Source of the DNA: DATATV01 sp035551355
GTDB lineage: Bacteria > Actinomycetota > Actinomycetes > Mycobacteriales > Pseudonocardiaceae
Assembly: GCA_035551355.1 (NCBI GenBank)
Contig: DASZNF010000015.1
Location: 1-52,099, forward strand
DNA: 52,099 nucleotides
Direction: 5' to 3'
Within the stretch, counting starts at the first letter, position 1. Every line of letters begins with the position of its first letter. The translations under genes were made by a program, and so were the position numbers. This document shows positions 39,639 to 46,863 of the stretch, piece by piece. Under the pieces are notes generated by a model. It searched no databases and was not told the origin of the DNA. It worked only from the letters and a program-made list of their open reading frames with translations.

Positions 39639-40946
39639 ATGATCACTCCGTATCCGGTCCGTCGACGCCGGCCACGCCTGGCCCGCTCCGTGTCCCGGCT
39701 GGCCGCCCTCGCCCTGCTCGGCACGGCGCTGACCGCGTGCGGCTCGTCGTCCAGCGACTCGGGCACCACGATCACCGTGTCACATGGATATACGTCGGCC
39801 GAGGCCACCGAGTTACAGGCGCTGGCCACGGAGTGGAACACCGCGCATCCGGACACCAAGGTGAACCTGGCGTTCAACGGCGGCAACGACAGCGCGCTGC
39901 AGAAGACCATCGCCGGCTTCACCGCGGGCAACTACCCGGACGTGGCCTACGAATACGGCTCCTCGGCCACCCAGCTGGCCAAGCAGCCCAAGCTGGTCGA
40001 CCTGACCGACAAGGTCAACACCCCGGCGGTGAACTGGTCGGACTTCTACCCGTCCGAGCAGCAGGCGGCCACGGTCAACGGCAAGATCGTCGGCGTGCCC
40101 GCGCTGGTGGACAATCTCAGCCTGGTCTACAACAAGGACCTGTTCGCCAGGGCGGGCATCGCGCCGCCCACGGACAACTGGACCTGGCAGGACTTCCGCG
40201 CCGCCGCGGCGAAACTCACCGACAAGGCCACCAACACCTACGGCTGGGCCTACGTCAACGACGGCAGCGAGGACACCGTCTGGCGGTTCCTGGCCATGCT
40301 CTGGCAGGCCGGCGGCGATCTGCTCAACAGCACCAGCACCGCGCCGGTGTTCAACTCCCCGGCCGGGATGGCCGCGCTGAGCCAGCTGCAGAACATGGCC
40401 GTCACCGACAAGTCGGTGTACCTGGACAACGGCAGCGACAACTACATCAACCTGTTCAGCAGCGGGAAGATCGGCATGCTGTGGACCGGTCCGTGGGATC
40501 TGGCCAACATCGGCGGCAACATCAACTACGGCGTGGCCGAACTGCCCGGTTACAACGGCAACCACGAGACGGTTTCCGGGCCCGACCTGTACATGCTGTT
40601 CGACCACTCCTCGGGTCGCTCGGACACCGCGTTCAAGTTCGTCACCTGGTTGACCTCGGCCGACGTCAACCTCAAGTTCGCCATCGCCACCGGGGACCTG
40701 CCGCTGCGCAAGTCCGAGGCCAATCTGCCCGCGTACCAGTCGTTCCTGAAGAAGTACCCGGCCGAGCAGGTGTTCGTGAACAACCTCGACAACGTCAAGC
40801 ACGTCCGGCCGAACATCCCCTCCTATGCGCAGATCTCCACCGCCATCGGGCAGATGGTGCAGTCGGTACTGCTCGGCCAGGCGCAACCGGCGGCCGCACT
40901 GAAATCGGGCAGCGACGCGGTGACCAGCGCGCTGGCCGGCTCGTGA
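39639..40946 (+). CDS. ABC transporter sugar-binding lipoprotein
   Basis: Extracellular solute-binding protein of 435 residues, family 1. A lipoprotein signal peptide ends at LTAC, then GSSSSDS and the mature domain. Residues DVAYEYGSSATQLAKQ, VPALVDNLSLVYNKDLFA and GKIGMLWTGPWDLANI match CUT1 binding proteins. It captures a sugar or oligosaccharide outside the membrane. ATG 39639 follows GAGG; an ORF to 39510 would run through the promoter. It overlaps the first permease by GTGA. Confidence 0.93.
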   Translation: MITPYPVRRRRPRLARSVSRLAALALLGTALTACGSSSSDSGTTITVSHGYTSAEATELQALATEWNTAHPDTKVNLAFNGGNDSALQKTIAGFTAGNYPDVAYEYGSSATQLAKQPKLVDLTDKVNTPAVNWSDFYPSEQQAATVNGKIVGVPALVDNLSLVYNKDLFARAGIAPPTDNWTWQDFRAAAAKLTDKATNTYGWAYVNDGSEDTVWRFLAMLWQAGGDLLNSTSTAPVFNSPAGMAALSQLQNMAVTDKSVYLDNGSDNYINLFSSGKIGMLWTGPWDLANIGGNINYGVAELPGYNGNHETVSGPDLYMLFDHSSGRSDTAFKFVTWLTSADVNLKFAIATGDLPLRKSEANLPAYQSFLKKYPAEQVFVNNLDNVKHVRPNIPSYAQISTAIGQMVQSVLLGQAQPAAALKSGSDAVTSALAGS

Positions 40947-41929
40947 GTCAGTCCGGCACGGTATCCGAAGTGGACGATCGGCCGCGGTTTCGCAGGCCCC
41001 GCACCATTCTGCCGCGACCGGAGTCCGCCGGTCGCGGCACCCGGCGGGGCCTGCGTAGGCGCGACGCGCTCACCGGCTGGGCCATGATCTCCCCGTCGGT
41101 GCTGCTGATCGGTGTGTTCGGGCTGGTCCCGGTGATCTGGTCGTTCGTGTTGTCCTTCCAGGACAACGATCTGGAGACCACGCCGACCTGGGTCGGCTGG
41201 AAGAACTACCAGAAACTGGCCAGTGACCCGGTGTTCGTCGACTCGGTCAGGCACACCCTGGTCTACACCGTGCTGTTCGTGCCGATCACGCTGGTGTTGT
41301 CCCTGCTGGTGGCCGCGGCGCTCAACCGGCGGCTGCGCGGCATCACCGTGTACCGGCTGGCCGTGTTCGTCCCGGTGGTCACCTCCACCATCGCCACCGG
41401 GGTGATCTTCAGCTGGCTGATGGACCCCGACTTCGGGCTGATCAACGTGGTGCTGCGCAAGCTGGATCTGCCCACGTTCGGCTTCTTCTCCTCGCCCAGC
41501 CAGGCGCTGTACGCGGTGGTGATCATGACCGTGTGGGGCTGGGTCGGGTTCGGCGCGCTGATCTTCCTGGCCGGATTGCAGTCCGTGCCGGCCGATCTGC
41601 TGGAGGCCGCGCAGATCGACGGCTGCTCGAAGCGCGGCGCGTTCTGGCGTATCCAGGTGCCGCTGCTGCGTCCGGTCAGCGGATTCCTGTTGGTGTGGTT
41701 GACGATCAACTCATTGCAACTGTTCGACGAGGTGTACGCGACCACCAAGGGTGGCCCGCTGCACGCCAGCACGGTCATCGTCTATTACCTGTACCAGCAG
41801 GCGTTCCAGTACTTCCACGCCGGTTACGCCGCGGCCATCGCGGTGGTGCTGTTCGTGGTCATCGTGGCGATCACCGTGGTGCAGCTGCGGGTGACCCGGG
41901 ACTCCTCGGCCACCGGAGGTGACCGGTGA
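40943..41929 (+). CDS. Sugar ABC transporter permease (MalF/UgpA-like)
   Basis: Membrane permease of 328 residues with a charged N-terminal extension of about 45 residues and six helices. The EAA loop EAAQIDGCSKRGAFWRIQVPLL contacts the ATPase, split here as LLEAAQIDGCSKRG and FWRIQVPLL. GTG start overlaps the binding-protein stop, and the next permease overlaps its stop in the same way. It forms the heterodimeric pore of a CUT1 importer. Confidence 0.93.
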   Translation: MSQSGTVSEVDDRPRFRRPRTILPRPESAGRGTRRGLRRRDALTGWAMISPSVLLIGVFGLVPVIWSFVLSFQDNDLETTPTWVGWKNYQKLASDPVFVDSVRHTLVYTVLFVPITLVLSLLVAAALNRRLRGITVYRLAVFVPVVTSTIATGVIFSWLMDPDFGLINVVLRKLDLPTFGFFSSPSQALYAVVIMTVWGWVGFGALIFLAGLQSVPADLLEAAQIDGCSKRGAFWRIQVPLLRPVSGFLLVWLTINSLQLFDEVYATTKGGPLHASTVIVYYLYQQAFQYFHAGYAAAIAVVLFVVIVAITVVQLRVTRDSSATGGDR

Positions 41930-42768
41930 CCACCGCGTCCGCCCCGCTGACCAACCGCCGTCGACGTCGGCCGTCCTGGTGGCACCTGGCGCTGATTCCG
42001 CTCGCGCTGCTGATGATCGTGCCGTTGATCTGGATGGCCGTCACCAGCCTGTCCTCGCTGGACGAGGCCCGGCACTTCCCGCCCGAACTGCCCAGCAGCC
42101 TGCATTGGGAGAACTACGTCGCGGCATGGACGGATTCGCCGTTCGGGCAGTGGCTGATCAACAGCACCATCGTCTCGGTGACCTGTGTGCTCACCAACCT
42201 CGTGCTGTGCGCCCTGGCCGGATACGCGTTCGCCCGGCTGCGCTTTCCGGGCAGCCGGATCGTGTTCCTGCTGATCCTGGCCACCCTGATGGTGCCGTTC
42301 CAGGTGCTGATGATCCCCACGTTGTTGATCGTCAAGGATCTCGGCCTTGTGGACAGTCTGCCCGGGTTGATCGCGCCGAACCTGGTCACCCCGTTCGGCA
42401 TCTACCTGCTGCGCCAGTTCTTCCTGTCGCTGCCGGTGGAACTGGAGGAGGCGGCACTTCTCGACGGCGCAGGCCGCACCCGCATCCTGTCCAAGATCCT
42501 GCTGCCGCTGATGGGCCCACCGCTGGCCACGGTCGCGGTGCTGACCTTCCTGAACACCTGGAACGACTTCCTCTGGCCGCTGGTGGTCACCTCCTCGCCG
42601 AATGTGATGACCGTGCAGCTGGGCCTGGCCACGTTCCAGAGCTCGCACTTCACCAACTGGCCGCAGCTGATGGCCGGCGCCCTGCTGAGCCAGTTGCCGG
42701 TGCTGGTGCTGTTCGTGATCGGGCAGCGGTTCTTCGTCAGCTCGATCGCCAATACCGGGATTAAGTAA
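41926..42768 (+). CDS. Sugar ABC transporter permease (MalG/UgpE-like)
   Basis: Membrane permease of 280 residues with six helices and the EAA loop EEAALLDGAGRTRILSKILL. It pairs with the preceding permease. GTG at 41926 overlaps that gene's stop by four bases. No ATP-binding subunit gene follows; in actinomycetes such CUT1 systems commonly share the multitask ATPase MsiK, which is probably encoded elsewhere. Confidence 0.93.
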   Translation: MTTASAPLTNRRRRRPSWWHLALIPLALLMIVPLIWMAVTSLSSLDEARHFPPELPSSLHWENYVAAWTDSPFGQWLINSTIVSVTCVLTNLVLCALAGYAFARLRFPGSRIVFLLILATLMVPFQVLMIPTLLIVKDLGLVDSLPGLIAPNLVTPFGIYLLRQFFLSLPVELEEAALLDGAGRTRILSKILLPLMGPPLATVAVLTFLNTWNDFLWPLVVTSSPNVMTVQLGLATFQSSHFTNWPQLMAGALLSQLPVLVLFVIGQRFFVSSIANTGIK

Positions 42769-42789
42769 GGGTTATGCGTTCGTCCACTG

Positions 42790-42806
42790 GGGAATTGTTA
42801 TTTCCC
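42790..42806 (+). terminator. Weak stem-loop after the ABC operon
   Basis: GGGAA (42790-42794) and TTCCC (42802-42806) flank a 7-base AT-rich loop, 22 bases after the permease stop. The stem is short, so termination here is uncertain. The region 42769-42939 otherwise holds only the leader of the thaumatin-like gene. Confidence 0.3.
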
Positions 42807-42939
42807 TGATCAGCACCGGAATCTCCGGTTCGCGGACGCCCGGACCCCTTGCCAGCGCACCGGATCGCGCCGCATACTGCGCGCCGCACCCAGCCGGGAA
42901 CCCGGCCTCGGCGGTGCGCCAGCGGAGAGGTTCGATTCC

Positions 42940-43932
42940 ATGCGTCGCTTACCCGGCCGCCGCGCGGCAGCGCTCCTGCTGCCCGTCGCGGTGACCGTCG
43001 CCCTGATCGGCGCCGGACTCGCCTTCTGGGCGGGGCCCGGCGCCGCTTCGTTGGCCCAGCCCGGTTCCGACGAAAAACCGAGGATGGTGACCACCGCGAC
43101 CATCGCGCCGGCCCCCACGACGCCCCCGGTCACCTCGGCCGCCCCCGGCACCACCTCCGCCCCGACGAGCGCCAGCGCGCCGAAGGCCACCGCCGCGCAC
43201 TCCGGCGGCGCCGCGCCCGGCACACCGGTCGTTCCCGCGGGCAGCAGGCTTTTCACCTTCGTCAACCGCTCCGGCCAGACCATCTGGCTGGCCGGATGGC
43301 AGCAGACGGCCACCCCCGCCCTGTCCGCCTCCGGCTGGGTGCTGCCCTCCGGCGGCACGGTCGACGTGGTGGTGCCGGACAAGTGGAACGGCCGGTTCTG
43401 GGGCCGCACCGGATGTTCGTTCTACGCCGGTGGGCGCGGGCACTGCGTGACCGGCGACTGCGGCGGGGTGTTCCAGTGCCGCGGCTACGGTGCGATCCCG
43501 GCCACGCTGGCCGAGTACAACCTCAGCGCCTGGCAGGGCATGGACTTCTACGACGTGAGCATGGTCGACGGCAGCAACCTGCCGATGTACCTCAACATCA
43601 GCTCCGGCGGCACGAAGGATCCGGTCAGCCCCAACGGATGCGTGTCGGCCGGATGTACCAGCGCGGTCGCCTGTCCGGCCGAACTGGTGGTCGACGGCGG
43701 GACCGGATGTGAGTCGGCGTGCGGCAAACTGGGCGGCGACCAGTACTGCTGCACCGGCCAGTGGGCCGCCCGCTCGGCCTGTGATCCGACCCAGTGGCAG
43801 CCGGAGGACTTCGCCACGGTGTTCAAAAAGGCCGAACCGTACGCGTACTCCTATGCCGACGACGATGCCACCAGCACGTTCACCTGCACCGGCGGGTGTG
43901 ACTACCGGATCACTTTCGGTCTGACCCCCTGA
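42940..43932 (+). CDS. Secreted thaumatin-like protein
   Basis: Exported protein of 330 residues. An N-terminal hydrophobic signal or anchor (about 9-37) and a Pro/Thr/Ala linker (about 48-105) precede a thaumatin domain: VNRSGQTIWLAGW, WGRTGC, GHCVTGDCGG, PATLAEYNL, DFYDVSMVDGSNLPM and PYAYSYADDDATSTFTC. I count 14 cysteines; the first and last cysteines of canonical 16-cysteine thaumatins are replaced (VNRSG, YRITFGLTP). Those two normally pair together, so seven disulfides remain plausible. Plant relatives bind or cleave beta-1,3-glucan and are antifungal. GGAGAGG precedes the ATG. It is followed by the ECF-GH128 gene on the same strand. Confidence 0.9.
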   Translation: MRRLPGRRAAALLLPVAVTVALIGAGLAFWAGPGAASLAQPGSDEKPRMVTTATIAPAPTTPPVTSAAPGTTSAPTSASAPKATAAHSGGAAPGTPVVPAGSRLFTFVNRSGQTIWLAGWQQTATPALSASGWVLPSGGTVDVVVPDKWNGRFWGRTGCSFYAGGRGHCVTGDCGGVFQCRGYGAIPATLAEYNLSAWQGMDFYDVSMVDGSNLPMYLNISSGGTKDPVSPNGCVSAGCTSAVACPAELVVDGGTGCESACGKLGGDQYCCTGQWAARSACDPTQWQPEDFATVFKKAEPYAYSYADDDATSTFTCTGGCDYRITFGLTP

Positions 43933-44017
43933 CCGCGAAAATCTCCGGCAAGATTTGTGTTATCCGGTTGGCGCCCAGGTGTCTCCTCCTTCGAGCGGGT
44001 GCAACCGAGGAGATGGA

Positions 44018-45901
44018 ATGGCGATGCGCAGCAGGGGCAACGCGGTGCCCGAGCCGGGCGCGGCCACCGTGCTGGCCGCGCGGGCGGCTCAGCCGGACGC
44101 GGTCAACGAGCTGGTCACGGCCTATTTACCGTTGGTGTACAACATCATCGGGCGTGCTGTCGACGGGCACGCCGACGTGGACGACCTGGTGCAGGAGACC
44201 ATGGTGCGGGCCCTGGACGGGCTGCCCGAGCTGCGCGAGCCGGCCAGTTTCCGGTCCTGGCTGGTGGTCATCGCGTTGCGCCAGGTGCGCAACCGGTACC
44301 GGGCGGCCGAGCGCGCGCCGGTCGCGGCGGTGGAACCGGACCGGGTGGCCGATCCGGACGCCGACTTCGTCGATCTGACCATCGCCCGGCTGCAACTGGC
44401 CGACCAGCGCCGCGACCTGCTGGCCGCGACCCGCTGGCTGGGTGAGGAGGACCGGCAGCTGCTGGCGCTGTGGTCGCTGGAGACCGCGGGCCGGCTGACC
44501 AGGATCGAGGTGGCGGCCGGAGTCGGGTTGTCCCCGCAGCACACCGCGGTGCGGGTGCAGCGGATGAAGGCGCAGCTGGACGCCTCCCAGGCGGTGGTGC
44601 GCGCGCTGCACCACAGCCCGCGCTGCGACCGGCTGGCCGAGGTGCTGGACCACTGGGACGGCGAGCCGAGTCCGTTGTGGCGCAAGCGGATCGTCCGGCA
44701 CATCCGGGACTGCGGCCGGTGCGCGGATTCGTGGTCGGATCTGGCTCCGGCGGAGGGCCTGCTGGCCCGGCTGCCGCTGCTGCCGGTGCCCGCGGCGCTG
44801 GCCACCCGGTTCGGCCGTCCGGCCGGTGCGCACGCGACCGGAAGCGCTTGCCGCACCACGAAAATCGGCCAGGCACGGCACGTTCGGCAGGTCCGGCCCG
44901 GTCGGGTCCGCCGGTTGTGGGCGCATGCGGCGGCCAAGCCGATCACCGCCGGGGTGGTGGCGCTGGCCGCAGTCGGCGCGGTGGTGGTGCTGCCCGCGCA
45001 CCCGACCAAGGTCACCGCCGACGCGGTGCCCATCGCCACCCCGCACACCACCAGTGTCGTCCCCAGCACCACCCTCGCCCCGGCCAGCACGACCACCACG
45101 CCGCCGCCGACCACCACCACGACGACCACGCATCCCGCGACCAGTGCGGCGGTGGCCCCGATCGCGGCGCACTCCACCCGCAAGGGCGTGAGCACGTGGA
45201 ACTTCGGCGGGGTGAGCGGGGCGCTGCACAACGTGGGCGCGAGCTGGTACTACGACTGGTCCGACACCCCCGGTGCGATCGGCACGCCCGCCGGGGTGGA
45301 GTTCGTGCCGATGATGTGGGGCGCGGGCTCGGTCACCGCGGCCAACCTGGCCGCGGCCAAGGCCCAGGGCGGGGAGCTACTTGGATTCAACGAGCCGGAC
45401 CTGAGCGGGCAGGCCGACCTGAGCGTCAGCCAGGCGCTGGACTTGTGGCCGCAACTCCAGGCGACCGGGATGCGACTGGGCAGCCCAGCGGTGGCCACCG
45501 GCGGGGACACCGCGGGCGGCTGGCTGGACCAGTTCATGAGCGGCGCGGCCTCGCGCGGCTACCGGGTCGATTTCATCACCCTGCACTGGTACGGCTCGGA
45601 CTTCGGCCCGGCCGCGGTGGGCCAGCTGAAAAGCTACCTCCAGGCCGTCTACAACCGTTACCACAAGCCGATCTGGCTGACCGAGTACGCGCTGATGAAC
45701 TTCGGGTCCGGGGCGAAGTACCCGACTGCCGCGCAACAGTCCGCGTTCGTCACCGGCTCGACCACGATGCTGGACTCGCTGTCGTACGTGGAGCGCTACG
45801 CCTGGTTCGCGCTGCCCGCGCAGGCGGCGGGCGACACCGGCCTGTACACCGACGCGAACACGCCCACCGCGGCCGGAATCGCCTACCGCGCCGCCCAATG
45901 A
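44018..45901 (+). CDS. ECF sigma factor fused to a zinc finger, membrane helix and GH128-like glycosidase domain
   Basis: Multidomain protein of 627 residues. Residues about 29-97 are sigma-70 region 2 (DDLVQETMVRALDGLP, SFRSWLVVIALRQVRNRY) and about 125-195 are region 4. His228-Cys232-Cys235 (RHIRDCGRC) resembles an anti-sigma zinc finger. A single membrane helix spans about 308-327, followed by a Thr/Pro linker (to about 388). Residues 389-627 form a GH128-type barrel with GFNEPDL (Glu459) and WLTEYALMNF (Glu556) as probable catalytic acids. The N-terminal half would be cytoplasmic and the enzyme or sensor domain outside. ATG 44018 has GAGGAG five bases upstream. Release by proteolysis is inference. 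Confidence 0.88.
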   Translation: MAMRSRGNAVPEPGAATVLAARAAQPDAVNELVTAYLPLVYNIIGRAVDGHADVDDLVQETMVRALDGLPELREPASFRSWLVVIALRQVRNRYRAAERAPVAAVEPDRVADPDADFVDLTIARLQLADQRRDLLAATRWLGEEDRQLLALWSLETAGRLTRIEVAAGVGLSPQHTAVRVQRMKAQLDASQAVVRALHHSPRCDRLAEVLDHWDGEPSPLWRKRIVRHIRDCGRCADSWSDLAPAEGLLARLPLLPVPAALATRFGRPAGAHATGSACRTTKIGQARHVRQVRPGRVRRLWAHAAAKPITAGVVALAAVGAVVVLPAHPTKVTADAVPIATPHTTSVVPSTTLAPASTTTTPPPTTTTTTTHPATSAAVAPIAAHSTRKGVSTWNFGGVSGALHNVGASWYYDWSDTPGAIGTPAGVEFVPMMWGAGSVTAANLAAAKAQGGELLGFNEPDLSGQADLSVSQALDLWPQLQATGMRLGSPAVATGGDTAGGWLDQFMSGAASRGYRVDFITLHWYGSDFGPAAVGQLKSYLQAVYNRYHKPIWLTEYALMNFGSGAKYPTAAQQSAFVTGSTTMLDSLSYVERYAWFALPAQAAGDTGLYTDANTPTAAGIAYRAAQ

Positions 45902-46073
45902 CCGTGCGCTGAGCCCGCTCGAAGATTCAGTACGAGAATCGCGCCACGGGAAACGCTCCATTCCATGGAGGTTTGGCAATATCCGACCCAATTTCCACCA
46001 CAACCGGGTCCATACCGCGGAAATCCCCGATGGGCACTGTATTTCTCGGTGGTTCGATCGCCACACTGGTCAG

Positions 46074-46814
46074 GTGACTCAACAGCCCGCCATCGATCGC
46101 GCCAACCGAAACGACGGCGACGCGATCCCCGCCGACTACGACACCGATCCCGGACGGTTCGCGGCGAACACGTTGACCACCGCGCTGTTCGCGAAGAGCG
46201 GCGACGTGCATCCCGAGGTGGCCCATGGGCTGGCCGTCGCGGGGTGCACCCGGGTGCTGGACATCGGTGGTGGGCCGGGCCGGTTGGCAGAACTGCTGTT
46301 ACAGCGCGGGGTGCCGACCGTGGTGGTGGACCGGGCCGAGCACGTGGCCCGCGCGCCGGGCGGCGCGGTGCGTGGCGACGCGACCCAGCTTCCCTTCCGG
46401 GCCGGGACTTTCGACGCCGCCGCGGTCATCTGGATGCTGCACCACGTGCCCGATCCGGCGCGGGCGCTCGCCGAGGCGCACCGGGTGCTGCGGCCGGCCG
46501 CGCGGCTGGTGGTGTCGGCGGCCAGCCGGCGCAACGATCCCGAGCTGGCCGCGGTGCTGCCGGCCTGGGGTCGCCGGTCCAGTTTCGACGCCGAGGACGC
46601 GCCCGCGCTGGTGTCCCGGGAGTTCGACATCGAGCACATCCGGTCCTGGGACGGCCCGTTCCTGGACCTGCCGGATCACCGCGCGGTGCGGTTGTTCCTG
46701 CGTGGCCGCGGTCTGTCCGAAGTGGACTCCGACGCGCGGGCTCGCGAGGTGCGAGTTCCGCTGACCGTCACCAAACGCGGCTCGCTGATCTGGGCCAGGA
46801 AGAAACCCGGTTAG
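46074..46814 (+). CDS. Class I SAM-dependent methyltransferase
   Basis: Cytoplasmic methyltransferase of 246 residues. VLDIGGGPGRLAELLL is motif I, which binds S-adenosylmethionine; VVVDRAEHV, DATQLPFRAGTFDAA and MLHHVPDPARAL follow in family order (methyltransf_11 type). Substrate unknown. GTG at 46074 opens the frame; the ribosome-binding site is weak. It is not visibly linked to either neighbour and converges with the DUF4241-lectin gene. Confidence 0.88.
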   Translation: MTQQPAIDRANRNDGDAIPADYDTDPGRFAANTLTTALFAKSGDVHPEVAHGLAVAGCTRVLDIGGGPGRLAELLLQRGVPTVVVDRAEHVARAPGGAVRGDATQLPFRAGTFDAAAVIWMLHHVPDPARALAEAHRVLRPAARLVVSAASRRNDPELAAVLPAWGRRSSFDAEDAPALVSREFDIEHIRSWDGPFLDLPDHRAVRLFLRGRGLSEVDSDARAREVRVPLTVTKRGSLIWARKKPG

Positions 46815-46863
46815 CCCAGCGATCGCGGTTCGGCGAACACGCAACAACACCATCCGCCGTCGA

